Numbered from the stretch's first letter, positions 8,004-16,668 are shown. The stretch: 49,579 bases of DNA from Photorhabdus namnaonensis (GCF_001684335.1 NZ_LOIC01000080.1:6124-55702), one strand, 5' to 3'. Notes: generated from the letters alone by a model not told the origin. Translations and numbers: made by a program.

Positions 8004-8582
8004 ATGAGCGACGTTGTAGCGGTTTCGAAATATCAAACTGTAGATATTCTTATTTGTGTAGATGCAGAAGCTATCGTTAGTCATTATGATTTAAGTAAAT
8101 CACAAACATTAGAGACTGCGAAAGTGGTATCTAACGATTACTTTTATTATATAACAAGTACTGGGAATCTTTATGCTCCTAAAAATAATGCTCAGGGAGA
8201 GTTGGAAATAACCGTCAATGTTGCTGATGACATTAGATGGAGGCCACTGTCCTTGACACAGCAGTTTGAATTTACAGTACTTTTATGCCACATGACAGGA
8301 TCAGCTATTGATGGTGATGATGTTACGCTTATAACATTACCGCAACTTGATTATGGTGATATTTCTATTCCTTATTTGGCTAAAGATAATAATACTATAA
8401 GTAGTGTGGTATATAAAAGAGATGGAGAAAGTAATGGTGGATTAATAACAAGATATTATCATCAATCAACAGCTCAGAGAGAGGGATACGGTCAATATAC
8501 CTGGTATATAAAAATATATCGTAAAAGGCAACTCATTGGATATGTTTGTCATGATCCTTTCATTAGAGTTCTGGATAATTAA
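8004..8582 (+). CDS. PixA/AidA family inclusion body protein 5 (A type, unit 2)
   Basis: A 192-residue paralogue of the protein at 6222. Family blocks are TVDILICVDAEAIVSHYDLS, YFYYITSTGNLYAPKNNAQG, DDIRWRPLSLTQQFEFTVLL and C-terminal WYIKIYRKRQLIGYVCHDPF. Compared with 6222, most changes are conservative and scattered, with a one-residue length difference, so both copies look intact and under selection. GAAGGAG precedes the ATG. It forms a two-gene unit with 8622. Confidence 0.86.
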   Translation: MSDVVAVSKYQTVDILICVDAEAIVSHYDLSKSQTLETAKVVSNDYFYYITSTGNLYAPKNNAQGELEITVNVADDIRWRPLSLTQQFEFTVLLCHMTGSAIDGDDVTLITLPQLDYGDISIPYLAKDNNTISSVVYKRDGESNGGLITRYYHQSTAQREGYGQYTWYIKIYRKRQLIGYVCHDPFIRVLDN

Positions 8583-8621
8583 ATACTTATAAAACCAATA
8601 TATAAGAATAGGAACAGTATT

Positions 8622-9218
8622 ATGAATGATATTGAATATACAGATCTAGATGATATAAGATCCATTAGTGGTGTACAATTGATTGATGTTCTTGCCATTA
8701 TTGATGTAAAAGCTATCACAAACGATCTCGGTAATTCCATTAGTCAGGACCCTGGCAAACCAACGGTAATGGATGATAAATACATTTATTACATTACCTC
8801 TCAAAATAATATCTATATTCCCAAAAATAATGCTCAAGGTACACTTTTAATTCAAGGTAAGGTCGGGGATGTCATTAGATGGCGAGCTTCAACGCTATCA
8901 GCCCAATTTGATGAGCAGGTATTTCTGTACCATATGGAAGGGGTAGGCGCTAAATCGTTAGTTTCGCCACCAACCCTAACTTCGGCTGTATCTCAAGTTG
9001 CGGCCCCAAGTAAAGAGGCGACGTTAGGGACTAACCAAGACTATCCTGTAGTACTGGAAACGCGTAATATTTTCAATCAAGGATCTAAATTACGTACTCC
9101 AGGTATAGCTAAATATTCATGGTATATATCGATTTTCGAAAGATGGAATGTTAAAGACAATATTGGCAATCTTGTTGGTTATCTTGCTCATTCTCCAAAT
9201 ATTCAAATAGTTGATTAA
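8622..9218 (+). CDS. PixA/AidA family inclusion body protein 6 (B type, unit 2)
   Basis: A 198-residue paralogue of the protein at 6843, almost identical in its C-terminal half. N-terminal acidic segment, then LIDVLAIIDVKAITNDLGNS, YIYYITSQNNIYIPKNNAQG, GDVIRWRASTLSAQFDEQVF and WYISIFERWNV...NLVGYLAHS. It is the last gene of the array and is followed by a copy of the same terminator at 9279-9313. No signal peptide is present. Role unknown; the family link to crystalline inclusions in symbiotic bacteria is the main clue. Confidence 0.86.
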   Translation: MNDIEYTDLDDIRSISGVQLIDVLAIIDVKAITNDLGNSISQDPGKPTVMDDKYIYYITSQNNIYIPKNNAQGTLLIQGKVGDVIRWRASTLSAQFDEQVFLYHMEGVGAKSLVSPPTLTSAVSQVAAPSKEATLGTNQDYPVVLETRNIFNQGSKLRTPGIAKYSWYISIFERWNVKDNIGNLVGYLAHSPNIQIVD

Positions 9219-9278
9219 ATTTAACATTACCTAAAAATTTAATAAATTAACCATGAAAGATTAAAAGTCAGAAAGCTA

Positions 9279-9313
9279 TCACTGGAAAACAGAGTATAAT
9301 TTCCAGTGATTTC
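9279..9313 (+). terminator. Rho-independent terminator of pix unit 2
   Basis: The same perfect 10-bp stem (TCACTGGAAA, 9279-9288; TTTCCAGTGA, 9300-9309) as at 7500-7534, followed by TTT. Confidence 0.72.
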
Positions 9314-9496
9314 ATTTTCTTTATTTCGGCGAAAATATCCATTTATGCACTAATGGAAATTATTATTTAAATTATCCTTAACTAGATGTTTTTATTTAAT
9401 TGTTTTATCAGTTAGTTTCCAAAAAAACTATTTAAAAAGTAATTATAAGAAATAATAGGCAGTGTCTTATGATATGGATAATGGGTTTGTTGTATG

Positions 9497-9530
9497 AAAA
9501 ATCCTCACCAATAGGTGGACGAGGATTTTT
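9497..9530. terminator. Bidirectional terminator between the PixA array and the recombinase gene
   Basis: AAAAATCCTC (9497-9506) and GAGGATTTTT (9521-9530) form a perfect 10-bp stem with A-run and T-run at the ends, so it can stop transcription from both sides. It lies 85 bases past the stop of the minus-strand recombinase gene. Confidence 0.8.
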
Positions 9531-9615
9531 ACCATTGGATGATTAGATGATTTTTTTGTTTCCAAGAGAAATAGTTTCTCATACTACATATCTTACATAA
9601 AAAGAGATATTGAAA

Positions 9616-10188
9616 TTAATCGAGTCCTTTTGCAGGAGCCTCCCATATCTTGAAGAATCGTTTTACATTGCTTGCGGTGTAAATAACGGTATGGGATATA
9701 TTTCGATGACCGAGATAATCTTGAATAAGGCGTGTATCTCTTCCTAAATCAGCGAGAGCATAACCACAAGCATGTCTTAACATGTGTGGATGAGGTGAAA
9801 TATTAACTAATGCTTGCTTGCCATAACGTTTTAATAAACCATAAACTTGCTGGCGTGAAATAGCTCCTGATTTTTGTGATAAAAACACCCATTCTGTATC
9901 TGATTCTCGCCAACTCTTTCTAATATTAAGCCATTGATTTAGCGCTTTAATTTCTTCTGGTATTAGCGGGTGTGTGGTTGATAATCCCCCTTTTAATCGC
10001 CTGACATGAATAATTTCTGAGCTAAGATCAAGATCGGATAACGTTAGATTACATAGTTCGCTCACTCTAAAACCATGAATAAAGCACATCAATAACATGC
10101 AATAATCTCGCTCGGCGTGACGTCCCTGACGTGCTTTTTCTAAAATCGCATTAATTTCATATCTGGTCAAAAACTTACGTTTCTTCAT
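9616..10188 (-). CDS. FimB/FimE/MrpI-type tyrosine recombinase (fimbrial phase switch)
   Basis: A 190-residue protein of the small tyrosine recombinases that invert fimbrial promoters. Catalytic residues are visible: Arg41 in GFRVSEL, Lys66, His135 and Arg138 in PHPHMLRHACG, His161 in LGHRNI and the nucleophile Tyr170 in HTVIYT. The length is right for FimB/FimE/MrpI. It is divergent from the fimbrial operon and lies 236 bases from the left inverted repeat (10425-10450) of the invertible segment, the same arrangement as mrpI in Proteus mirabilis. It therefore very probably flips that segment and so turns the fimbrial operon on or off. No second recombinase gene is seen nearby, so one enzyme may catalyse both directions, as MrpI does. 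Confidence 0.92.
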   Translation of the reverse strand: MKKRKFLTRYEINAILEKARQGRHAERDYCMLLMCFIHGFRVSELCNLTLSDLDLSSEIIHVRRLKGGLSTTHPLIPEEIKALNQWLNIRKSWRESDTEWVFLSQKSGAISRQQVYGLLKRYGKQALVNISPHPHMLRHACGYALADLGRDTRLIQDYLGHRNISHTVIYTASNVKRFFKIWEAPAKGLD

Positions 10189-10424
10189 GAAAATAATTCC
10201 TGTGCAATTGGGGCGGATAGTTATAGGTAGAAAAATAATATTAATCTACCGTAATATATCAATGAATAGAACTTTTATAAAATTATTAGCTGGTAACTCT
10301 AATTATTTTGACCAAAATCTATAATTATCGTTTTTAGATAGTTATAGATAGCCATTTTTTAATAGAAAATATCAGCTTGTAAGCTTTGTAATTATATATA
10401 TGGAAATTATTTGACAATAAAAAG

Positions 10425-10450
10425 AAACTAAACAGAATGCACCAAACTGT
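10425..10450 (+). repeat. Left inverted repeat of the fimbrial switch
   Basis: Pairs with 10718-10743, with mismatches only at 10429 and 10435. Confidence 0.9.
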
Positions 10451-10717
10451 AAATATGTTCCTATAAAACGACTGATTAAGTCAAATTTTGTGTAATGCCA
10501 AATTGCTAATGTTTAACTATTTATAATAGTTGGTTTTTTTTCATTGTTTTTTACTATTTTTTACACTCTGCCATTAATTTATTGTAAAAAATTAGTAGGT
10601 TCATCTGAATTCAATCAAATATTAATCGATTAATTAGATTATAAGTTCAAATTAATATCTTTTTTCGAGTGTTAACTCCGAAATATTATGTACTCTTAGT
10701 GTTTTTGACTGAAAAAA

Positions 10718-10743
10718 ACAGTTTGGTGCATTTTGTTTGGTTT
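10718..10743 (-). repeat. Right inverted repeat of the fimbrial switch
   Basis: Reverse complement of 10425-10450 at 24 of 26 positions. Confidence 0.9.
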
Positions 10744-10792
10744 AGAAAATATTAATCCGAGATTTTTAAACTATTTTTGCACTGAATATTGG

Positions 10793-10828
10793 GTGCATGG
10801 AGCTGGAGTCCTGCACGGTTATTTTTTT
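10793..10828 (+). promoter_or_regulatory. Leader hairpin with T-run before the major pilin gene
   Basis: GTGCA (10793-10797) pairs with TGCAC (10812-10816), extended by GGA/TCC around a one-base bulge, and seven T residues follow at 10822-10828. It resembles a weak intrinsic terminator or attenuator located between the switch and the first pilin gene. Confidence 0.35.
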
Positions 10829-10872
10829 ATGGTATTGGGTATTTTATCCTTAAATTCAAGGAATTAATTCAC

Positions 10873-11412
10873 ATGATATTGAATAAATTGGTTATGGCCC
10901 TGGGGTTAGGCGTAGCTTTGGCTGCGGGTTCTGTAAATGCAGCAAATCCTAGCCAAGGTCACGGAACGGTGACTTTTACCGGGTCTATTACTGATGCGCC
11001 TTGTTCTATCACCCCGGAAACGGTTGATCAGGTAGTTCCAATGGGCTCTATTTCTAGCAAATCTTTGCAAAACGGTGGTCGTTCTTCTTCCACGCCATTC
11101 AAAATTTCTTTAGATAACTGTACGACTGAAACGATAAGTACAGTCACCACGACATTTGTCGGCGCTAAATCTAGCATCACCGGCGGTGATGGTTTGCTAG
11201 GTATCGAAGGCGTTGCTAAAGGCGCGGGTATTGCGATCACTGATGCGGGCGGTAACAAAATCAAACTAGGTACCCCTTCACCGGCTGTAGCTCTGCATGA
11301 TGGTAATAATGATTTGCATTTTGCTGCCTATCTTCAAGGGGATACTTCACCTGATGCCGTTGTCCCGGGTAATTTCACCGGCATTGCCAACTTCCAGCTG
11401 ACTTATCAATAA
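10873..11412 (+). CDS. Major fimbrial subunit (MrpA/FimA type)
   Basis: A 179-residue secreted pilin. The signal peptide (MILNKLVMALGL...SVNA, about 23 residues) is followed by GTVTFTGSITDAPCSITPE, the usual first cysteine region of chaperone-usher pilins, the second cysteine in LDNCTTET, and a C-terminal strand ending FQLTYQ with the penultimate tyrosine used for chaperone binding. I chose ATG 10873, with AAGGA 10 bases upstream, over an earlier TTG because it begins the signal peptide. It is the first gene after the switch and should form the shaft of the fimbria. The operon order A, B, usher, chaperone, minor pilins, adhesin, regulator follows mrp of Proteus and the mrf/mad operons of Photorhabdus. 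Confidence 0.9.
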   Translation: MILNKLVMALGLGVALAAGSVNAANPSQGHGTVTFTGSITDAPCSITPETVDQVVPMGSISSKSLQNGGRSSSTPFKISLDNCTTETISTVTTTFVGAKSSITGGDGLLGIEGVAKGAGIAITDAGGNKIKLGTPSPAVALHDGNNDLHFAAYLQGDTSPDAVVPGNFTGIANFQLTYQ

Positions 11413-11495
11413 GTCTTTTCATGCATGGAAACGCTGACAGGGAGGCGAGCGTTTCCTAATTAAAAGTTTTGAATGAGTTTAGCTGGAGAGACGTT

Positions 11496-12044
11496 ATGAG
11501 TCGATATGCCGCCGTTGTTGTAGTGCCCTGCCTGTTAATGTTTTCCTGTGTTATTGCAGCTGAAACGGCAGCTCCACAAGGAACACAAGGATATGGTCGC
11601 GTTAGCATGCAAGGCGCCATCATTGATACGGCCTGTGCGATTGACGCAGGTAGCCGTGACCAGACGATTGAGTTAGCCACGATCCCGGTAAGCCGGATGA
11701 TACATGATGGACAGGGACTAGCGCGCCCCTTTTCCATCCGTTTGATTAACTGTGTTCTGACTTCCGCCACTTTGGGTAAACCTGATTGGCGCCACTTTCA
11801 GGTGACGTTTGACGGCGTACCGGATGGGAACAATTTCCGCTTATTGGGTGTGGCTCAAGGAGTGGCGTTACAAATTACCGACATATACGGCAATCAAGCG
11901 TACCCGGGAACTCCACTACCGGTGGGGGACTTACAGGCAGGGCAGATGACGCTTAATTACGCGATGCGATTGGTGGGTAATCACCAGTTATTGCAAGCAG
12001 GGCAGTATCGAACCTCTGTTCGGTTCAGGCTGGATTATTACTAA
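11496..12044 (+). CDS. Fimbrial subunit (MrpB-like)
   Basis: A 182-residue pilin-domain protein with signal peptide (about residues 1-26, ending VIAAETA). It has GRVSMQGAIIDTACAID with the first cysteine, LINCVLTSA with the second, and a C-terminal VRFRLDYY. The start at 11496 has GGAGAG 5 bases upstream; an in-frame earlier codon exists but gives no signal peptide. In mrp operons the equivalent protein is thought to be a terminator or anchor subunit; that is family knowledge. It lies between the major pilin and the usher. Confidence 0.85.
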   Translation: MSRYAAVVVVPCLLMFSCVIAAETAAPQGTQGYGRVSMQGAIIDTACAIDAGSRDQTIELATIPVSRMIHDGQGLARPFSIRLINCVLTSATLGKPDWRHFQVTFDGVPDGNNFRLLGVAQGVALQITDIYGNQAYPGTPLPVGDLQAGQMTLNYAMRLVGNHQLLQAGQYRTSVRFRLDYY

Positions 12045-12063
12045 TCATCGATCTGGGAATGCT

Positions 12064-14619
12064 ATGGCTTTATTTTTGGGTTCGACCACTGAATATGACA
12101 AGGTGGTCTCGGTTCGGTGTGTCCTGAAACCTCTTATTATTTCGGTATTGCTTGCTTTAATAGGTACTCATGCTGTGTATGCGGAAGAGGAAATTGAATT
12201 TAATACGGACGTGTTAGATGTTCAGGATCGTTCTCGGATTAATTTAACAGAGTTTTCCCGTGCGGGTTATATCATGCCGGGGGATTATCAGATGGCGATA
12301 CGTCTGAACAAGAGCGAATTGCCGGAAATGCCGGTCACTTTTATGGTACCACCGGATGATCCTCAAGGCAGCGTGGCGTGTTTGCCGCCTGAATTGGTGA
12401 AGCGGTTGGGGTTGCGGGCGGAATGGGAATCAAAGATGACCTGGTGGAACAATAACCAGTGTCTGGAGACTAAAACGCTGCCGGGCATGAAGGTGCGCGG
12501 TGATCTGAGCAGTGACACGTTATACCTGAGTATGCCTCAAGCTTATCTCGAATATAGCTCACCCGACTGGGACCCGCCGTCACGTTGGGATGAAGGGATT
12601 TTCGGGATGATGTTTGATTATAACGTCAATGCTCAGGTCTCTAAGCCAGCGAAGGGAAATGAAAATCAGAATGTCAGCGCCAATGGTACGACCGGGATAA
12701 ATTTGGGCGCGTGGCGTCTGCGGGCAGACTGGCAATCACAGTATAACCACACTACGGGACGGGGAGGGGGCACTGAGAAAAATTGGGATTGGAGCCGTTA
12801 CTACTTATATCGGGCAATACCGCGTTGGCAGGCGAAGCTAACGTTGGGTGAGGATTACCTCAATTCAAATATCTTTGACAGCTTCCGTTTTACCGGGGTC
12901 AGTCTGGTGACGGATGACAATATGTTGCCTCCGAACCTGCGAGGCTATGCGCCGGAAGTGACAGGGGTGGCGAAAACCAATGCCAGAGTGACTATTCGTC
13001 AGCAGGGACGAGTGTTGTATGAAGCTCAAGTCGCGCCAGGGCCATTCCGTATTCAGGACATCAATGACGCAGTGAGCGGTAAATTGGATGTGCGGGTAGA
13101 GGAGCAAGATGGCGGTTTACAAGAATTTCAGATCGATACCGCGAATATTCCTTATTTAACCCGTCCGGGCCGGGTGCAGTACAAACTGGCGGCGGGGAAG
13201 CCAACCAACTGGAAGCATCACAGTGAAGGATCGGGCTTTGGTATCGGCGAATTTTCCTGGGGAGTAAACAACGGTTGGTCATTGTACGGCGGGATACTGG
13301 GAGCCGGGGATTATAATGCGTTGTCGTTGGGGGTTGGTCGTGATCTGATGACCTTCGGAGCGCTCTCCTTTGATGTCACTGAATCCCGCGCCCATCTACC
13401 GGCTGAGGATCAAACGTTGACTGGCGGCTCTTATCGTCTCAGTTATTCCAAGCGTTTTGAGGAGTATGACAGCCAGGTGACTTTTGCCGGTTATCGTTTC
13501 TCGGAACGTGACTTTATGAGCATGAGCCAGTATCTGGATCGTCGTTACCACGATGGTGATGCAGAGAGCAATAAAGAACTTTACACCATTATGTTGAACA
13601 AGCAGTTCACGCATATTGGTGCCAGTATCTACTTGAATTACAGCCACCAGACTTACTGGAATCGTTCGAATAACGATCGTTATAACGTATCAATATCACG
13701 CTATTTTGATATTGGCAGTTATAAGAACATTAACCTGAATCTGTCTGCTTACCGTAATAAATATGAAGGTAAAAATGACGACGGGATGTATATGACATTA
13801 TCCCTGCCGTGGGGTAATTCAGGAACTATCAGTTATAACGCAATGGCCAACCGGGAAGGTAATTCCCACACGGTAGGTTATTACGATCGAATTAATGAAA
13901 ACAGTAACTATCGTTTAGCGGTTGGCACCAGTATTGATGGCAAGGCCGCGGCTAACGGTTATTTAACCCATTACGGCGATCGTGCTCAACTGACGACCAG
14001 TGCGAGTTATCAGGATGGACGTTATACCACGGCAGCGCTTTCTATCCAAGGGGGCATGACCGTGACGCCGAAAGGCGCGGCGCTGCATCGCATTAATATG
14101 CCGGGGACCACCCGTTTGATGGTGGATACCGATGGTGTCGGCGGCGTACCCGTGAAAGGTTTCGGCGCGATTACCCATACCAATATGTTCGGTAAAGCGG
14201 TGATCTCTGATGTGAACAACTATTACCGTAACAGTGCGAGTATTGATTTAAACAAACTGCCGGACAATGTGGAAGCAGTACGGTCGGTACAACAAGCAAC
14301 ACTGACGGAAGGGGCGATTGGTTATCGCAAATTCCAGGTGATATCCGGTGAAAAAGCGATGGCCCTGATCCGCTTGCCGGACGGTAGCGCGCCGCCGTTT
14401 GGGGCAGCGGTACTGAATAAGGATCAACGGGAGATCGGTATCGTCAGTGATGGTGGGAATACCTACCTGAGCGGGATAAATCCCGGAGAGAAACTGGATG
14501 TGCGTTGGGATGGGGAATTGCAGTGTGTGATTGAGCTGCCGCATCAATTACCAAAAGTGGAAGAGATGGCTTCGTTATTGCTGCTCTGCCAACTGGCCGA
14601 CGGTAATAAACAGCCATGA
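12064..14619 (+). CDS. Outer membrane fimbrial usher (FimD/PapC family, MrpC-like)
   Basis: An 851-residue usher. After a long N-terminal region with a signal peptide ending VYAEEE come the N-terminal domain (FNTDVLD, SRAGYIMPGDYQMAIRLN), the beta-barrel with the typical LGEDYLNSNIFDSFRFTG, the PELRGYAPEVTGVAKTNA-like segment (here PPNLRGYAPEVTGVAKT), the APGPFRIQDIN block, and the C-terminal domains with PFGAAVLNKDQREIGIV and a terminal cysteine pair (LQCVIEL, LLLCQL). It forms the pore through which pilins are secreted and assembled. The start at 12064 leaves an unusually long positively charged lead before the hydrophobic core; a later in-frame GTG near residue 14 or 17 is possible. Confidence 0.93.
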   Translation: MALFLGSTTEYDKVVSVRCVLKPLIISVLLALIGTHAVYAEEEIEFNTDVLDVQDRSRINLTEFSRAGYIMPGDYQMAIRLNKSELPEMPVTFMVPPDDPQGSVACLPPELVKRLGLRAEWESKMTWWNNNQCLETKTLPGMKVRGDLSSDTLYLSMPQAYLEYSSPDWDPPSRWDEGIFGMMFDYNVNAQVSKPAKGNENQNVSANGTTGINLGAWRLRADWQSQYNHTTGRGGGTEKNWDWSRYYLYRAIPRWQAKLTLGEDYLNSNIFDSFRFTGVSLVTDDNMLPPNLRGYAPEVTGVAKTNARVTIRQQGRVLYEAQVAPGPFRIQDINDAVSGKLDVRVEEQDGGLQEFQIDTANIPYLTRPGRVQYKLAAGKPTNWKHHSEGSGFGIGEFSWGVNNGWSLYGGILGAGDYNALSLGVGRDLMTFGALSFDVTESRAHLPAEDQTLTGGSYRLSYSKRFEEYDSQVTFAGYRFSERDFMSMSQYLDRRYHDGDAESNKELYTIMLNKQFTHIGASIYLNYSHQTYWNRSNNDRYNVSISRYFDIGSYKNINLNLSAYRNKYEGKNDDGMYMTLSLPWGNSGTISYNAMANREGNSHTVGYYDRINENSNYRLAVGTSIDGKAAANGYLTHYGDRAQLTTSASYQDGRYTTAALSIQGGMTVTPKGAALHRINMPGTTRLMVDTDGVGGVPVKGFGAITHTNMFGKAVISDVNNYYRNSASIDLNKLPDNVEAVRSVQQATLTEGAIGYRKFQVISGEKAMALIRLPDGSAPPFGAAVLNKDQREIGIVSDGGNTYLSGINPGEKLDVRWDGELQCVIELPHQLPKVEEMASLLLLCQLADGNKQP

Positions 14620-14712
14620 TTTTAATTGACTGGCAGCGTGGGAACCTTGTCGCAGTCACAGAAGTGTATTGCGGTGACCTGAAATGATTATTCTAAGAAT
14701 GAGTAATTGAGT

Positions 14713-15462
14713 ATGAAATTGAACAATACAATCAATGTAATCACGATAGCTATCTTAAGTCTGTCAGTGATCAGTGAGTCAATGGCGGCTATTGCGCTGG
14801 ATCGTACCCGCGTTGTGTTTAACGGTGAGGACAAATCCACCAGTATGGATATCAGCAACCAGAATAAAGAGTTGCCGTATCTGGCGCAGGGATGGATAGA
14901 AGATGAACAGGGTAACAAAATCAATGGTCCGTTAGTGGTGACGCCGCCGGTACAGCGGGTGGAACCGGGCGCTAAGAGCCAGGTGAAAATACAGTCACTG
15001 CCGACAATCGCACAGTTACCACAAGATCGGGAAAGCTTGTTCTATTTTAATTTGCGTGAAATTCCGCCGCGCAGTAAGAAACCAAATACCTTGCAGATTG
15101 CGTTACAAACTCGGATCAAACTGTTCTATCGTCCGAAAGCCATTTTTGCCAGCCGTACCGATTTGGATAATCCGTGGCAAGAGAAGATGACTTTGACGCG
15201 TCAGGGAGACCGATATCAGGTGAACAATCCGACACCGTATTACATCACCGTGGTGGATGCATCGAGCCAGCTTAAGGGCGGGACGGCGGCGGGCTTTAAA
15301 CCATTGATGATAGCGCCTAAAAGTAGTGCGGTGCTGAGTGGCGGTGCCGGGGCGTTAGGGAGTGCGCCGGTACTAACGTATGTCAATGATTATGGCGGCC
15401 GACCGCAATTGACTTTTAATTGTGCGGGGAACCATTGTCAGGTGACTAAACATTCGTCGTGA
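14713..15462 (+). CDS. Periplasmic fimbrial chaperone (PapD family, MrpD-like)
   Basis: A 249-residue chaperone with signal peptide (about 1-25, ending ESMAA). PapD-family blocks are IALDRTRVVFNGEDKS, the LVVTPPVQRVEPGAKSQV strand, DRESLFYFNLREIPPRS (family signature) and ALQTRIKLFYRPKAIF, followed by the second immunoglobulin-like domain with NPTPYYITVVDAS. It binds pilins in the periplasm by donor-strand complementation and delivers them to the usher. ATG 14713 is preferred to the TTG six bases earlier. It is the only chaperone of this first operon. Confidence 0.93.
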   Translation: MKLNNTINVITIAILSLSVISESMAAIALDRTRVVFNGEDKSTSMDISNQNKELPYLAQGWIEDEQGNKINGPLVVTPPVQRVEPGAKSQVKIQSLPTIAQLPQDRESLFYFNLREIPPRSKKPNTLQIALQTRIKLFYRPKAIFASRTDLDNPWQEKMTLTRQGDRYQVNNPTPYYITVVDASSQLKGGTAAGFKPLMIAPKSSAVLSGGAGALGSAPVLTYVNDYGGRPQLTFNCAGNHCQVTKHSS

Positions 15463-15483
15463 TGGGTAAAGTCGGGAGGGGCG

Positions 15484-16080
15484 ATGATGAACATCAAGCG
15501 GATAAGTTGCGCACTGGCACTGGCGATCTGGCTGATACCGATGACGGAGAGTCAAGCGAGGGAGACGCGGGCAGCAGATATAGACGGGCTGCACGGTGAA
15601 CTGCATGTGTTTGGTGGGCTGACTGAGGCGGCCTGTCGACTGGACATGACCTCTGCATGGCAGGAGGTGAATTTAGGGAGCACGCCAAACAGTGACTTAC
15701 GCCAGCCAGGTGATAAAGGGACGCCGATACCGTTCATATTGAAGTTTCGTGACTGTCTAAGAACTAAAGGGGCAGTCAATGACAGTCGGACCGGCAATCT
15801 GACGTGGGATCAGTTACAGCCGGTGGTAACGGTCAGTTTTGCGGCGCCGATGGATCGCGATTATCCACATCTGGTGCAGGTGACTGGTGTCACCGGGGTG
15901 GGGTTACAGATAACAGATACCGCGAATAATGATATCCGGTTGGGAGAGCGGGGACGCCCACGTTTTGCGGCAGCCGGGCAGGATAGTTTGGAATATTACG
16001 TGACGCCGGTGCGGACGCCGAGAGCGCTAGGGATTGGGCAATATCGCGCGGTGGTGGATTTCAGGGTGAATTATGACTAA
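15484..16080 (+). CDS. Minor fimbrial subunit (MrpE-like)
   Basis: A 198-residue pilin-domain protein with signal peptide (about 1-25, ESQARE). ELHVFGGLTEAACRLD carries the first cysteine, LKFRDCLRTKG the second, and the protein ends VVDFRVNYD with the penultimate tyrosine. Two ATGs stand in tandem (15484, 15487); GGAGG at 15475-15479 is better spaced for the second. It overlaps the next gene by 8 bases, so translation is coupled. It is probably an adapter near the tip. Confidence 0.85.
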   Translation: MMNIKRISCALALAIWLIPMTESQARETRAADIDGLHGELHVFGGLTEAACRLDMTSAWQEVNLGSTPNSDLRQPGDKGTPIPFILKFRDCLRTKGAVNDSRTGNLTWDQLQPVVTVSFAAPMDRDYPHLVQVTGVTGVGLQITDTANNDIRLGERGRPRFAAAGQDSLEYYVTPVRTPRALGIGQYRAVVDFRVNYD

Positions 16081-16654
16081 TTCTCTTTGTTCTCTTTTTC
16101 AGTGTTCTCTGCGAATAGAAAGACAGTATCGCAGGCAGAAAAAATGGAGCGTATTACTGTTTGGCTGTTTGTTGAGTGTAAATGCTCAGGCTGATTTACT
16201 GACAAATTTATCGGCAAGACCGGCCAGTAATTTTGCGGGTAAAACACCGGTCAATATTTACGGCGTGGTTATCGCTCCTCCACCTTGTGTGATTAATAAC
16301 GGTAATACTATTGATGTGGATTTTGGCGACGTGATGATTACCCGGATTGATGGGGTTAATTATATGCAACCCGTAAAATACACCGTGAGATGTGAAAAAA
16401 TGCCGGCTAATGCGATGAAAATGATGATATCGGGTAACACTGCCAGTTTTGATCGAACGGTGTTACAAACTAATCACTCTGGGCTAGGTATCGCTGTTAT
16501 TCATAACGGACGAAAATTGCCCATCAATGACTGGATGAAATTTAGCTATCCTAATTTTCCTGAATTGCATGCGGTGCCGGTAAAAAATATGGCTGCGGTA
16601 TTGAAAGGCGGCGACTTTGGCGCGGGCGCAACCATGATGGTTGAATACCAGTGA
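16073..16654 (+). CDS. Minor fimbrial subunit (MrpF-like)
   Basis: A 193-residue pilin-domain protein. The N-terminus is long and basic (about 27 residues) before a hydrophobic signal segment WSVLLFGCLLSVNAQA. The mature part has IYGVVIAPPPCVINNGNTID, the second cysteine in YTVRCEKMP, and ends TMMVEYQ. The PPCVINNGN-type motif is shared with the next gene, so the two are close paralogues and probably tip adapters. It starts inside the preceding gene (ATGA overlap region) and its stop overlaps the upstream extension of the next frame. Confidence 0.85.
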   Translation: MTNSLCSLFQCSLRIERQYRRQKKWSVLLFGCLLSVNAQADLLTNLSARPASNFAGKTPVNIYGVVIAPPPCVINNGNTIDVDFGDVMITRIDGVNYMQPVKYTVRCEKMPANAMKMMISGNTASFDRTVLQTNHSGLGIAVIHNGRKLPINDWMKFSYPNFPELHAVPVKNMAAVLKGGDFGAGATMMVEYQ

Positions 16655-16668
16655 ACGGGAGACATGCA

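Larger units (their letters stand above)
7557..9313 (+). repeat. Tandem-duplicated two-gene PixA unit, copy 2
   Basis: Second copy of the unit described at 5817-7534. Its intergenic part has an insertion of about 40 bases relative to copy 1, near 7690-7740. Confidence 0.78.
9219..9615. other. Intergenic region between the PixA array and the fimbrial recombinase gene
   Basis: About 400 AT-rich bases between convergent transcription units. It holds the terminators at 9279-9313 and 9497-9530 and no gene. Confidence 0.6.
10425..10743. promoter_or_regulatory. Invertible promoter switch flanked by 26-bp inverted repeats
   Basis: The left repeat (10425-10450) and the right repeat (10718-10743) are reverse complements at 24 of 26 positions, with the uninterrupted core AATGCACCAAACTGT. 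They bound 267 bases of AT-rich DNA with no open frame. Size, repeat length and position between an MrpI-like recombinase and the major pilin gene match the known mrp switch. A -10-like TATAAT occurs inside at 10522-10527 reading right, but no good -35 at normal spacing was found, so the state (ON or OFF) of the sequenced orientation is undecided. Confidence 0.9.
10189..10872. other. Regulatory region of the phase-variable fimbrial operon
   Basis: About 680 bases without a gene. It carries the promoter of the recombinase gene, the invertible segment (10425-10743) and the leader of the major pilin gene, including a hairpin at 10793-10816. Confidence 0.7.

Noticed and set aside
4627-9218. Repeated blocks looked at first like a repeat array or CRISPR
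   Set aside because: The repeats are whole paralogous genes with their upstream regions; there are no short regular repeats with unique spacers.
10503-10527. A TTGCTA and TATAAT pair inside the invertible segment as the switch promoter
   Set aside because: The spacing is only 13 bases, too short for a normal promoter, so I did not call it or assign an ON/OFF state.
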